64,000 bases of DNA from Amphiura filiformis (GCF_039555335.1 NC_092642.1:24650262-24714261), one strand, 5' to 3'; counted from the first letter of the stretch, positions 11,578 to 27,498 are shown. The notes: a model not told the origin generated them from the sequence alone. Numbers and translations: made by a program.

Positions 11578-14500
11578 GTATGTTGTAAAAACCTATTAAA
11601 AAATGTTTAGAGAATCTAATTATGCTATCATATTAAAATATGTAGCCTTTTTCAATCGACTGCTGAAGAAGGCCTCTTTATCAAATTTCAATTTCACTCT
11701 ATCATGAGCTGTACGCTTCCTAACGCTACCATATCCTCTGCTCTGATGTCATCTATTAATCACGTTAATTGTTTATATTGCCCGCTAAAACACTAAAACA
11801 TTTTAAAACGTTTTAAAAAGTTATATTTTGGGTTTTGATTTAGATAAAAACGTTTCAATAACATTTAATGTCGGGTTAAAATGTATTCAAAACGTTATTG
11901 TAAACTATATTTTGCAAACATTTTTTGCCAAATGTTTTGTCAACACCTAAATGACATTATGTTAAAATATTTGCAGTAGGTTATCAAAAAAAATGTTTTT
12001 AACGTTATGAACGCTTTATGCCCTTTATATACCCTTTATATAACCCGACATCTAAATGTTTTCTGACAACCTTTTATAACCTTTTGTGATTGATGTCGAA
12101 AACGTTTTGTATTTGCTGGGTCTTTAACCGAAATATCAGGTTTTTTGGCAATGATAGTCCAGTTCTATAACTATATTCAGTCTGTTCCATAGTGGCCTCT
12201 AACCACCCAAAAAAAAAAAACAAAAAAACCAAGAAAATAAAAAAACACGTACCGCGTATGAAATAACGCAATCTCTCTATTACATGTTTTCTATCTGTAC
12301 CTTACACGCAGCACTCAAAAAGGGCCTCAATACGGAGATTCAACAAATACAAATGAGGAGAAGACGTGCTTAAGTATTATTGGGAACCAGGCCACAGAAA
12401 TATCATCCGCTCATGGATATCCAACAATATTCAAATCCAAAAGATGGTATGGCAAGTTGTTTTGGACTCTGGTATTGGTATTAGCTTTCTGTGCCTTTCT
12501 ACGTCAGGCCATTGTGCTCGTTGAGAGATACATTGATGCTCCAGTTGCTGTTGAGGTGAGTTTAAAACAACAAATTACCTTGATATATATAAATGATTAC
12601 AGTAACACCGGGCCTTTTCAATTTTTTCAGTTTTCAGTTTCTTACGTAATCATCTGTACGCATTTTGACCTTGTTAGAGGTGAGCTGAACTTTAAAAGTA
12701 TGCTAGGCCAAAATAGTCTTTGTTTGCCCAGACATGGGGTAGAAAGTAATGGTTCGGTAAGGCGATTAATTTTTTTAGATGTGTAGACGTGTTGTAGCAA
12801 GTGAGGTAAGCGAAAATATACGACATCCAGCCTTACATTTTGTACTTCAACCATACCATATAAAGTTTAATCTCTTTCTCTTTGGCAACAAAGGGTAACG
12901 GACTGGAAGCATGTAGTACAAATCCCAGACCATACCTGTCATGCATGGTTCTGTATATTAATGTTGAATAATTGTAAAATATTGTTGAGGAGTGCTAAAT
13001 GGGAAAGCTGTGATTGCCAGGAATATTAACTTTCAAGTGTCATTTGGCATTTTATAGGAAAAACACCATTTTCTTTATTATTATATCATTGGTTTTTGAT
13101 GATATTTTTAAATGTTTTGGTCGGTCGTGTCTAGGCAAACAAAGACTTTTTTGGCCCAATTCACCAGTAGAATACGGTCAGGTACGACCTCGTTCGTAAA
13201 TTACAAGTATAGTATATTTGACTAAATAATACTAAGGAATATTCTCTGTGAAAAGACTTTCATCATTGTTAACTGAAAGCACGTCTGCTACAATCAAAAA
13301 TTAAAATTTTCGACTTCGGTGCTAGGTTTCTAGCATTATTAGCCATTCAATGGGTGCGTCTTGTAAAGATTTCACGTAATTTGATTGGTTTTCTGGCGTA
13401 TAATATCTGACAATAGTTGATAGTGATATTAGTCAGGGCGCGCGCCGCCACGCAACGGCGGCACGCTTGTTGCTCCTCAATGATCGCGCGATAATGCGTT
13501 CGCGTAATACACGTGCGAGAATTAAGAACGCGATTCGGCGGCTTAGATGTTCGTGATGGTTTCGTTCATTTAAAACAACGGGGATGTCCTCACAAAAGTA
13601 ACTTTATTTTTTTCTGAAAAAGGGCAGTTTTTCTCGCAAAAATTACATTAAAACTGAATAAGAATGAGAATAAACGATAGGATTTTGTCTTTTGCGTATC
13701 CAATATCGTGTCATAATGGATGGGCTGGCCAATATTTTTATCGTAGTCTCAAAATATTGGCCAGCCCATCCATTATGACACGATATTGGATAGGCAAAAG
13801 ACAAAATCCTATCTTTTATTCTCTAATAATCTCTTGATAAACACAAACTGAAAACAAAACAATGCCCGGTCAAGTGAAATATTGAGCGTTGTTGAGGTAA
13901 AATTGATGACTATAGTCTTATCCATTATTTTTAATTAAAACCGACGCTTATGATCATGAACTAAAATTGTTGAACTATTTCTTTTTGAAGTTTACGTTAT
14001 GTCTAGAGTTTAGTGTAGTGTGGCACATAGAGCACTGTGTAGGGCATACGTCTAGGATCACTACCACTATTCTGCAAATATTTGTTCTAAACACCTTTGG
14101 GAAAGATGCCTAAAATTACATTGGAATTATGAAAAATATGAGATTTCATCGGGTACCTGGTACTGATATCTCAATTTTTATGAGATGTGGTGGTGGTGGG
14201 GGTGGGCGTTGAGGCTCTCAATCGCGTCAAACATCTCTAAGTTATATTTCCATTTCAGTTGAAGGTTGTTTCGAAGACATACTTGGATTTCCCCGCCGTG
14301 ACTGTTTGTAACACTAATAAAGTCAGACGATCTGCCATCAGTAGGTCTAAACATAGACAAGTTTTAACGGTGGATGATAACACACCTAATGCTTACAGAG
14401 GTAATAATCCCATGTCACATTAATCAAAGACACTGCATATTTATGCAGCGACTGAAAACCATAAAATATCATGTGAAAGATTAAGCCTGAAGTGCTATAT

Positions 14501-17500
14501 TATACAGTAAAATTTAGTTTTTATAATAAATCCTGGGATCCCCGCTTTTATTAACCAATTGCCCTATAGAGCTCCACAATTAAGCGGCTGAATGGTTTTC
14601 TTTCATTTTGCTTCATTATCTACAATCATGCATTGTAGTGTTAGTGTATAAATTACGTAACTCTTACTAGCTTACTAAGGCATTGGTCATACATGGGCAT
14701 CTGAATGCCACGAAGCTGCCTAGTGGTGTCAAATTAAAAAATACAATAAAAAACTCTAGTCATTCTACTCGCCACTCACTGCAAAAACAGTGTTTAGCAG
14801 CTGTGTGGTCAACAGGTTTGGACACGTATGTGGCAAGTCAAATCCAGCAATGATGTATTTATTGTGTCCGAAACGTTATTGAAATTTAGAATATGGATGT
14901 ACATTCAATGTTTTATTGGGTGACTTGTGAAATTGAACACCATCTGACCGTATAAATGTTCAGAAATTTGACACATTGATAGTGCTTATTGTGATTCTAC
15001 AACGTGCAAAAACATGTAGAAAGGAAAATGATGTATTTAGAAAATGTTTGAATATTTAGATGTTTAGAAATTGAAAATCACTGACCAATGTTCAGAAATT
15101 TGACACATGATGTTTATAATTATTATCATTATCTTTATTATTATCATTCGTTTCTTTTCCTTTCTCTGTATATCCTTATTCTTTCCTAGGCCTACACTTT
15201 ATCACTCCCTCACTCTTCTAAAATAAAATAAAATGTCAATTTGTGAAATAACTTTTATATAGGCCTATACCAGTACTTATTATATGTTACATGTACATAC
15301 GTAGCTGTTACCATTATACAATACTATAGACATGCGGACATGGCAGCCGTAATACATTCTGATGTGTAGTCTATCAGCAAGCGCATTCAATTGATTAAAT
15401 GAAGCACCTAAAGTCAATGGGTGATAACGAACTGTACATCGACGGCTTAAGTGTGCCTTTTGTGTTTTCGGCTACTCAATCACACCCTTGGGCTTTGTGA
15501 GAACAAAAAGTACCTTTCGTTCAAGTAGGCGCTTTAACGCGAATTTTGTTTGATCACTTATTGACAGTACCCAGCCTTGTAAAGCGTGAACACGCTGTAA
15601 GGTCAGTTACCAATTTAATGGCGGAACTCTTTTGTCATAAACAAAAGGTACCTTTCGATGAATAGCTTGTCGGAAACTCAAATATAGGCACAAAGGAACA
15701 ATTCGATATATAATATATTGCTCCTCCAGCATTTAATAGCTCCATGGTCAAATCAGTATAGGTGAAATAAAGGTCCTGTAGCCCCTTATAGGATTTTGAA
15801 AAAAGAATTGCAATGAGGATGCACTATATTAACCCTTTAAATGAAGAAAGAGTATAGTCAGTTAAATAAATAAAACATAATAATTGAATTAATTTAATTA
15901 ATAAATTCATTAATGTCATCCGAGGTCAAAGGTCATCAGGCAGAGTGCTCAGATTCTACTAAATTAAACGGATGCCAACCGCATATGACGGGACAGGGGT
16001 ATGGGAAGAGTACCGATTTTAGAAGAAGGGTAAAACCGGAGAGAAAAACCTGCGAGAACGAGCATAGATCGTATGGCAACGTGGATAATTGGATTTCAGG
16101 CGCAGTGGAGAGACGTGAATGAGAAAAGCATTACACTAAACCCGCCCTCCCCCATTAAACATTTTGTATTCACCGTTACAATCTTTAGCAAGTTTATGCT
16201 TTATATATCTTTTGGTAAATTAATATTACATGGATCATCTTTGAATTAGCGAACAAGGGATCAACACTTCAGCTCAAGAGGGCAGCATATCATTTTTAAC
16301 GCTGATGACCTCTGACCGTACTGCGATGTACCGTTTACATTACTTATCACGCTGGTGACCTTCAAGAATTGATGCGCTCTAGAGCAAAAGCGCTGATCCC
16401 TTGTTCGCTAATTCAAATATACGAAAAGACGAATACCCATTTGGCTGTCTGTCAAACTTATAACGATACGTGTAACAGTAAGTATATTTTCTCCCTTCTT
16501 CTCTATGCAAACATGACTTCTAGTTCCATGTTTACCAGCGGATTTCAAGTGTGTTGATGGAACGGAATGTGTGAAGCGTTATTTAGTCTGCGATGGAATA
16601 CGACATTGCGCAGATCAGAGTGATGAGAATGACTGCATATATGGTAAAAGCACGTCGGCTATTATCACTGTCTGGTTGTGTCGTTTTATTAAGGCTAAAA
16701 AATAATGATATGTCTCAAAGCCCATTGCAGTTTCAAAATTGAATGCGGAATGGGGTTTTAGAATCAATTAATTAATTATTTTTTTTTAATTAAGTTGGAA
16801 TTAAGATGTCATTTTCAAGTGTTCAAAAGTACACACCATTATTTGTGATTTACACATTTGAAGTACAAAAATTGATTGTTTTATACCTAAACAATGCGAA
16901 ATCAAATCATGTAAATTTGCTTCAAAATATGTCTCAGAATATTATGCTTTTATGGCTTTGAGACACAGCATTTTAGCCTAAGCAAAACACTATTTCGACG
17001 GGTGAGTGCATATTGCATGTGTCATTTTTAGCAAAATTGAGTTATTATTGTATATACACTGAAAACATAAATTGGTTAGTATGACTAACTTTACGTTAGT
17101 CCATATGGTGTCCATTTTGACTAACTTAATGTTAGTCAAGCAGGTATGACTAACATGTGTGACTAGCTTTGCCTAATTATGCAAGCAGGACTAGCATGCT
17201 TGACTAACGTCAACATTAGTCAAGCAGGTTTGACTAACCAGCTGACTAGTTTGGACGTTAGTCATGCATGCATAACTAACCTAGGCTAGTTGTATGACTA
17301 GTAAACGACTAACTTTAAGTTTGTCAGAATGGTGTCCATTTTGACTAACGTAACATTAGTCATGCACTTCTAAGCTAGTCATGCAGGCTTGACTAACATG
17401 ATCAAACCAGTCAAGCTGTTATGACTAGTTTGCTCGACTAACGAGCTGATTGAGGTGGAAATTGGTCTCTGGTACATATGATGAAGGTGGTGGTTTTGAG

Positions 17501-20500
17501 CAGTTCTGCAATGTTGTTATTCCTTCGTTCATGACTGAACATGTACATAACCTGTGTAATGTGAGGAAGCAAAACATTAACTACACCGATATAGCTACGA
17601 ATTTGTCTCTGTGCAAGTAAGTCTTAATCTGCACTGCATAATTTCACCTGCCAACATCATATGGATCGGATATTATTGGTGTCACACAAATTAAGTACGA
17701 CGAATAGTCTGAAATAAAAGATAATACAGACAAATATATGAAACATATCAAAGTATTTTTTAATCATATTAATCTTACCCAAAATGTTTTATTATAATCA
17801 TCTTTCTAAAAATAATTTATATAGTTTACAGGGAGAATTGGTGATCATTAGAATTCAATTTTTCCAAACTTGCCGATTTCTTTGCATTAAAGAAAGAACT
17901 CCCCTATACTAATTTACCCTCACACCAACTCTTTCATTGTGTGACAAAAGCGACCTATCATTACTTAGATACATTAATCTTCCTTGCAATTTCTAATCAT
18001 GTTATCATGTTCAAGTTTATTTTTACCATCATCATATCATATACGGTAACAAAATTACCCAGATGAGCAATGGTTTTTGGGATTGTGGTGAGCAGCGGTG
18101 GTTTCGGATGAGGATGGGTGCGCCATGGCTACAGAGCTATGCACTGTGAAATATGAACGAAAATGGTCATTTTGTTCGTAGGGGTGAAAATAGTGAGAAG
18201 AATGCAAAGCGAAGAATGCAAAGCGTATTCAACTTGGTAAACCAGGTAGAGGCGCTTTTCAAATGGCCTCAAAATGCTTTAAAATGGTCAAAAATTGCCA
18301 CAAATTGTGTGATTTAGATAACATAATGCTAAAAAAATATCCTACATGACACGGTGTATAATTTCATATTTTGTATTTATGTATAAAAGTTCCGTGCAAT
18401 CTCCGAGCAATTGGCTGGTGTGTTTTTTTGTTCGCGCATTTCCGCACAATTTGCTATATTTTTCCGTAGAAATGATTTGTCCCTGGTCATTACCAAATTC
18501 TTATGATGGACAAATAATTTGGTTCATGTTACATACTTAACTACACGCAATGCGTTTTAGCTTGTTTTAACCAGCTACGTAACCTAATGATATACGGGGC
18601 CTAAAATATTAACCAAATTCAATATTATCCATTTTGTTGTTTCGTACCCAATAACTTAATATCTTAACACTGTTGAAATAGCACACCGGTATGTTCGATT
18701 TCATTGTCAAACTATTAGGTCAAAAAACTCTGTCTTAGACACCCGCGCGTATTGCTACGTTGGCCGTATTTTTTTTTCACCACCGCGGCTCGCTGACTCG
18801 CACAACACTCGCCCTTTTAATTAAAGCCATATTATAACATTTGCCGTCAGTATTTTTCAAAACTCTTTTTTTTTACAAAATTATATTGTACTTTTATGTT
18901 AACCCAGCATACCCTGCAAAAATCAAGACTCTAAGTGCTGTAGTTTCAGAGATTTTGAATAAAACGCAGGAACCGTCGTTTTATTATTACGATGGAATTA
19001 TTAGTCGAACGCATACAAATATTCATATATGCATGAGGAGACACGTGAAAACGATGCACGGCGAAGACGAGGAACGCTCCGAGACGGCCGCTTCCGAACC
19101 CGAAAAATCGGGACCGGATGATTCCGAGCGGGGAAGCGCGGCATCCGGAGAAGATAGCGACGTGGAGTTGGAGGATAATGTCACGTATCGAGAATGGCTT
19201 ACACGGGCCAGAGTAGCTACTCGCGAGATGAGGGCCCAAAAATACACGATTTTTTTTGACAGCTACGGGACATTTTTGGCACATAACATCCATTTGAAAT
19301 ATGACGAAACTCATCAGGACATCGTGATCGACCTCGAAGAGAAGACGGATAAAGGCATGGACGTAGGCAAAGCAGTAAAAATAACGTTGGCTAAACATCG
19401 ATCTCAATTCGTCGGGCTTTTCCAACTGGACGAAGAGGATGACGAGATGGAAAGCGATGACTAAAGCGCGTTAATCAACCGCACTTTTCTGGAAGTTGCT
19501 AATAAGAGTTTAAAAAGAAGATAGAAACTTACGTTTGTTTATTTCATTTTACATGCTCATTGACTCATGTCCATACTCATTTCCCTGCTCATTTGCTCAT
19601 TTCAATGCTCATTTGCTCATTTCAATGCTCATTCGCTCATTTCTTGAGTGCATTCATAAGTTTATCCCCAGCAAAAAATCTAGAAGACGAGTTAAGAAAC
19701 CCTGGGTTACAGATGAAATTTTAAAACTTGCCAGAAGGAAACAGCGCTTATATAAAGCCAGTAGGAAATCTCCTGACAGCATTGAAAAATGGAATAAATA
19801 TAAGAAGTGTAGAAATCGTATGAAAACTCTCCTTAAAAAAGAGTATCACTCCTATGTTGTTGATATAGCTTCTGATAATTCTGGTCATGGCAAAAAGTTT
19901 TGGTCTTTTGTTCGTGCCTCCAAAGCCAAACCCAATGCGACATCTTTTAAAGTAAATGATTCTTGTATTACTGATGCTACTGTCATTGCAAATGCGTTCA
20001 ATGATTTTTTGCCTCAAATTTCACTACTTCAGATGACCCTGACCTTTTGGATACTTGGTGTGAGGGTCATCAAGGTTCTTCGTTTTTGACCAATGTTTCC
20101 ACTAATTCACATGAGATTTTTAAACTTATCCGGTCTTTAAAAAAAGGCAACGCACCTGGGCCTGATGGTATAACATCCACCATGCTTAAGCATACTGCAC
20201 CCCAGGTTGCATTTCCTCTTTCATTGCTTTTTAATATTTCCCTCTGTGAGGGTAAAATCCCTGATGACTAGAAAAGAGCAAATGTCGTCCCAATACACAA
20301 ATCTGGTAACATTAGTAGCATTGAAAACTATAGACCGATATCTTTGTGCTCTGTGGTTGGCAAGCTGTTGGAAAGGGTTGTTACAAGGAATGTTGTTGAG
20401 TATATGTACACGAGCGGGCTCATCTCTCCTCAACAACACGGTTTTATATCCGGTCGCTCTTGTACCACCCTCCTGACTACGGTTTGCCATCACTGGTCAC

Positions 20501-23500
20501 AAATTCTTGATAAGCGATCACCACCTGATGTTGACGTCATCTTTCTTGACTGGAGTAAGGCCTTTGACAAGGTCAGTCATTCTATTCTTTTAAGGAAGCT
20601 TCATCTGTATGGCATCTGTGGTCCGCTTTGGCACTGGATCGCCTCGTTTCTTTTAAATCGTTACCAGTGTGTTCAGTTCAGATGGGCATCCTCTGAGTGG
20701 GTCCCTGTTAAATCAGGGGTCCCACAAGGGTCTGTGCTGGGTCCTCTTTTGTTTAATCTTTTGTTTTAGATCTTCCAAATTTTGTTCAGTCTCCTCTTCC
20801 ACAATATGCAGATGACACGCTCCTTTATAGGCCTCTATACTCGGAAGATGACGCCAATATCATTCAAAATGATTTAAATGAAATTGTTAGCTGGTGCAAT
20901 ATTAATAAGATGGCTTTAAACCCAGACAAATGTAAGGTCATGAGGTTATCCAGGAGAAATGTTGCTGGTCGACAGGTCCCATCGTATGTCATTCTTAATA
21001 AACCCATTGATGTAGTCCAAAGTTATAAATACCTTGGTGTTTTAATTTCTTCTAATATGAAATGGGGTGATCATGTCAAGTATGTTACTTCAAGAGCTTC
21101 AAGACTCTTTGGTTTTATTAGGCGGTTGGTCCGTTGTAACGATCCAGATATTCTCGTCAGATTATTTTCCACATTATGTAGACCCATCTTGGAATACGGA
21201 ATACCAGGGTGGCTCCCTTACCAAATTGGTCATTTAAAATCACTTGAAAAAACTCAAAAACTTCTGGCTCGTGTTTGTGTTCCTGCTCCCCGGGGGGAGC
21301 TTAGTTACAATTTCAGATTAGAAATGCTTGGTTTATCTTCTATGCGTAACAGATATATTTACCTTGCTTTGTCCTTTGTTTCAAAATGTTTGTATGGGAG
21401 GTATGATATCAATCCCTTTAAGTTTATCTCAGTGAATCCCCGCCACAACGAGAATTTAAAATTTAGTCACACCTATGCTCGCACAGATGGTTTTAAATTC
21501 ACTGTTTTCAACAGATTTCATGCTTATTTTGACCAACTTCCTCAAGATCTCCGTAATCAACTTCTTTTCAGTTTAAATGGGTTTTTAACAAATTCTAAAG
21601 AGCACTTCAAAAATCTCAGCTGGAATTGATTTTTTATCGAGTGTTTCTTATGTAATATGCTTAGTTTATTTATTTACCCCACTCTAGTTCATGGGGAGGA
21701 ATCCTGTCTCCTTCGGTGTGATCTCTGTTTTGCTGTGTTGTTTTTGCAGAGTTTTTAGGTTTAGCCACTTTGGAAGTGACTTTTGTTACTCTTGGCTATC
21801 CTTGCCAGAGGCTCTGTGTCTTGTTCTCCTGTTTTTGCACACCGAGGGAGTCTTGGATTCCTCATCATGGACTGGAGTCTTGCCTTTTAATAACTCCTAT
21901 ATGAAAATAACTCATGTTAATTGCTGGTAATATTGTGCAATCATTGTATGTGTTTTACTGTATGTTTAATGTTTTTTATCTGGCAAATAAAATGAAATGA
22001 AATGAAATGAAATGAAATGAAATGAAATTTCACTGCTCATTCGCTCATTTCACCGTCCCTGAAATTTTGTTTGAAAATGTTGTTTGACATTTTTTTGGAT
22101 TTTTTGAACGATTAACCACGCCCACCTCATTAATATTCACATATGCTAATTAGCCACGCCTACCTCATTAATATTCATGAGCTTGTGTGACCTTGAAATG
22201 GTCCCTACAGACCCGTATACTACTTTCTATATTGTGCTATTCGTCAGTGTAAACCAACAATATTTTCTCCACATATTGTTGGTTTACACTAACAGACTTG
22301 TCCTCCTATAATTTCGGGACGAACAAATGAATTAAACCGAAAAAATGAACTTCATTCCAGCACCAATACCGTCCACTGTTCTTCATCTTCTTCCTCCTCC
22401 TTATCTTCTTTCATCTTCATATCTATCTTCATTATCATCACATATTTATTATCATTTGAATCCTATACCTAAGGTGAATGTGGGAAGGATCAGTTCAGAT
22501 GTAGTAGCGGTGGAGATATGGGAGTCTGCATTAGCAATGATTTAGTGGGTGATAACATTGCCCATTGCTACAAGGGAGAAGACGAGATCGATCGAGGTAA
22601 GATAAAGTATAATTTGAAATAAACAATCTATTTTAATGAACAATACTATTTATGTGTACTGATGAATAAGAATAGCATATAGCATTATTGATAGAATAGT
22701 AATTGACCAAATCAGATACCTACAGTCATTTTCTACCGTCAGGATTTAAAAAGTACATTAATAATTCTGATATATCCCTATTTTATATATCAAAACGTTT
22801 CTCTTTTATATAGTGTGCATGAAGAATGAATATAAATGTGCAATAGGCGTCTGCATTCCAAAAAGCAAAGTTTGCGATGGAAAGATAGATTGCACATTGG
22901 ACAGTAATAATACAAGTGACGAAGGACGTTCCTTATGTGGTAAGAAGCTTATACAAATCTCCAACCATTCTTGATTAAGGCTCTGTACTTGGTACGGGAT
23001 ATCATTCTTCGCCATAAATTGAATTACCATGTTTACGCGGACCCTTCTCAACATAGTGATAATTCTGCAATTGCTACCCTTGAAATTTGTATCAGTGAAA
23101 TCCGCAATTGGATGAAATCAAACTTCTTGAAGTTAAATGATGATACAGCATAATTTCTGTTGGGATTCTACCAAAACTGTCTAAAACCAACATTGCAAAT
23201 GTTTGCATCGGTGACTCTGCAATGCCCTGTCAACGCATGTAATTTGGGTGCAATTTATGACACTCACATGACCATGCAACCTCATATTTCTAAAGTCATT
23301 GCTTAGCGTAACATCAACCGGATCCGCAAGTACTTAAGTCACGACGCCACTGAACAAATTCATCCATCTCTTCTCGTTTGGAAAACAACAGCAATACACT
23401 TCTCTATGGATTACCAAGAAAAAAACAGTACCGTCTGTTCAAAACACTGCTCGAATTCTCACTTTCACAATAAAATCATTGCAATCCTAAAGGAACTGCA

Positions 23501-26500
23501 TTGGTTTCCTGTCACCCAAAAATTGTTTTTCAGTGATGTGATATTATTCAATTATTCTTTATTAATCACATCATAAAAATACATCAACATTAACAAAAGA
23601 ATGTACAAACATCCCCAGGACACGCTGAAACTTACGTTGGCAGGCCATCAAGCAGGCAGGAGGGCCTTAAAAATGCAACACAAAACACAATTACAACTAT
23701 ATACAATAAAATGCATGCCAACAATGTTTTTAACACAGCAAAGGAGGACGTGGGGAGAGAAGCATGGCAGCAAGCAAGGGGAGCTAGATTTTTAAGGTAA
23801 GGGCCGCGTCCCAATGGGGCTCATTACGTGCGTTCCCGATTGTAAAGCTGCTGACGAGCGAGATCTTATTAATCTCCCGAACCAATTACTTAGAGAATTT
23901 GGCTCCTGCAAATTTGAAGGTATCGCACAATCTCCCCTGTTCTCATTTGTAACCACACCGCTGGACCCAATTTCAAAGCAGTTCAGGTAACATTTGAACC
24001 CTTTTGGATGATATCAGATTATAAATGTTGGTACTTGGACAATTTTCGCTTGTGGGCGGTTTGAATATTTGTTTCTAGAGGAACGGTAAGCTCGAATATA
24101 TGAATGGACTTTTTTGTGGTTATCAATGATACTTCACACAAGAACACTCGTTACATGATATCATGTTATTGCCTGTACAAGTTTGTGGTCATCGTCAACG
24201 CCAGGTCAATAATTAAATTTGTACAGACGGAAACGAACCAATAGAAATACGTCCTGCAGCCAATCTCGTGGAAATGTAAACGCACCATCAAGCGCTAGTT
24301 AATAGCATCAAGAGCCCGATTACAAATAAACTTAATTGATAATTTGGCGATGTGTATTTACCAATATTGACCTCAATGGAGCTCTATGACTTAACCTGAT
24401 TGAAATAAGCTTCCTTTAGCATGTTAAGCATCAGATAATGTTTATATTACAGTTAAAGTGTCAAATACCTTTAATTTAACAATAGTTTTTCACACTATTA
24501 TGAAGCAAATTTAAGTTTGATTCAATTTATTCGGAAGTCAGTGTTAGCCAGATACCCGGACGTTTTGAAAAGTAGATGGGTGGAAAAATCCCCAACCCGT
24601 CTTATAGACGGGCAGTTGCTAAATGGTTTGACAATGAAATCTGAACATACTGGTACTATATTTTAGCATACTTAACATCCCAAAAAATAAGAAACAACGA
24701 AATACTAGTTAAAAAAGCTTGAACTCAAAAAGAAGAAAAAAAAGTATGTCTCAGACACATTTGGTAAAAAAATAAATGTTATACTATGCTTGTCACCCTG
24801 CTGCAAAAGTCTCTACCGTCTCATAAACATGGTGTATAGCAATTTTACAAATAGTGTGAAGACTACAGTTATGGCCACGAGCTGTATTTGATGAAACAAA
24901 ACTTCCTTTAAAGCCATATTATAACATTTTCATACAAAATAGATTAGCATTTGTTTGCCATAAATTGTTAGCTTTTACTGTCAGATATATCCACTTTTAA
25001 TTTTGAGCCCAACAACTAAGGCAAAGCAAAGAAAATTGAAGAACTGGTGGATTCACCCTATTATCACAGCAATATTTGACAAGAAGATATAGGGATGATG
25101 ACGCTGTGCAACAGTGTGGCCAAAATATATGATATATTGCTAATATTAGGAAACATCGAATATCATTAAAGGGATATTTTGTGGTTCACCCAGTTGTAGT
25201 CTAATTCTACCTAAAAGCGGCCCACGTTATTTCTATAGATCTGCTGCGTATTCAAATTGCATTGTATTGCATCGTAATTTCATTTGTGTCCATGCTAATT
25301 ATGTTTACACAACATGAACTCACATGTTTTCAAGCAAATTCGGCGATAATAGGCGGTCAAAAGCGATCGGAATGTTACAAAAGTACAGATCGCATTCAGC
25401 TAACTTCATATGAGATGATGTTTGGGAAAAATACTGCATAATTTGTCATGGTGCTTGCGGAATGATATGCAGTAAAATACTAAAACGTTGCGGCAATTCA
25501 TGATTGACAACTAAAAATCGGCGTGTCGTTCGTATCCTCCGCTGTCAATTTCTTATCCACTCACTAGTCCTCACAAAAGCTTTGTGTTGATTACGTAATG
25601 TTTGGAGCCAAATTCAATAAGTACAATGAAATAATGAGTAGGGCGGCCTCCGGGGCGTGTTTCTTCTTCGTCTTACGTAACAGTATTGTTCTCCAAAAAA
25701 AAACCCGGAAGCTTGTTGTCTGGCGCTCTAGCTGAAATACAGCAAGATAATGTAAGATAGTAAATGTAAACCTGTATTAAAGCTAGAGTATCTCGAGCTA
25801 GGTTCACCCGATCCAATTTGTACACATGGGCGTGTGAATAGCCTTGCCTATGTGCATAACACGTTGACCATGCGGGAATTCAAATCCACGCTGCGCCCCC
25901 ATGTCCCGTTTGCAATTCCTGTCTGTTTTTCTTTTCTTGTGAAACAATTATCAGCAAGAGTGAATAAGTTGCATGCCTCGGTTGTTTTCCAAATCCGATT
26001 TTACTTCTTGTTTTGTTTTTAATAAAGACCCTGTGGAACTCCAACGAATTGGATGGAAGTGTGGTCATACTATTGTCTATATACCTCGGCTATTCTTGTG
26101 TGATGGGTATAAAGACTGCCCAGGCGGTGAGGATGAGGACAAAGACACCTGTGCGGATGGAGGTATCTCCCTCCTTTTGATATTAATCGTAATGGCGTGA
26201 GACCGACACGCGTTATTTATGGGGTACCAAAGGTCGTGTTCACACAGTCGGACTTAAATCACTTAATCTTAAATTACGTCGGTATAGTATCCGGAATTAG
26301 CTCGGATAAATTACGACGTCGGTAAATATTTGTAGTCGGATAAAATTAAATTACGTCGGTAATAGTATCGGATATAAGTGGCAGTGTGAATGAGCGTCGG
26401 ATATAAAACAAATTACTATATCCGACGTAATGTGCTTTAAATCCGACAATTTAAAGCCGAAGATGACCAGGGTTAACCGGTTAAGAGCTGTTAAGACCAA

Positions 26501-27465
26501 TCGAAACGTTACGTCCGGTAATAGTAATTACGTGTGGACATGCAGCACTATTGGGCTGTCGGATATAACTGTGAGTATATCACTCGCGCAAAATTTTAAG
26601 CAGAGTAATTTACTGCGTGATATCATCATGGCTGCAGCTGCATAAACGGAATAAACGGAATGACAAGGAAACATTGGCTATCCTCACGATTTGGAGAGAC
26701 ACGGAAAGTATTTTTGGGATAAAAAAAAGCTTTGGGAGGAGATTGTCACGCTATTGCATGACAAGGGGGAATTCCCCACACGGTCGGGGGAGCAGATACA
26801 TGCTAAGATAAAGTCACTGAAAACTCTCCATCGCACCCTCCATGATCGGGTGAAAAGTTCAGGCGCAGGAGCAATTGACCATCCTTATTGGGATGACCTA
26901 CACGAGTTTCTAGGGGGGGGGGTAGCAAATGTAAACCCTCCAGAGGGTTCAGTGGGGGGGGCAGTATGGCCCTGGATGTAGATGGAGATTAAATTTATTA
27001 AGCCATAAGCATGATAACAGAAAGGCATGCAATTGGATTTTATAAGATGATTAGGGGGTCCCAAATATACGGAAAGAAAAATAGGGGGTGTCATAAATTT
27101 TTTTTGATGACCAAAATGTAGGGAGTCCCAACACAACATGACTACAGATAGTGTGTTTATTTTATTCAAAAAGACTGATGCCTGTTTGGGGGGGGGGTGC
27201 AAACGGTGGGGTGGGCGTCATAAAATCTTTGCTGGTAAATTTGGGACCCCAAGAAATAAATAGCATGATGATGGGAGTCATTGTTATTTTTTTTTTTTTT
27301 TGTCAATTTTTCAAAGATGTCCACCATGTAGGGTCTACATGTATAAAATGCGTTATCAAGCTAAGTCTACTGTAAAATGGGACTACTTTGTCAAACTAAA
27401 ATAATAATAATAATTAATTAATTATTATTAATATTATATTATTATTATTATTATTATTATTATTA

Positions 27466-27498
<33 letters not shown>

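Noticed and set aside
18946-19425. 159-codon minus-strand ORF
   Set aside because: Antisense shadow of the + strand acidic ORF; its composition follows from the GC-rich plus-strand codons and no domain is seen.
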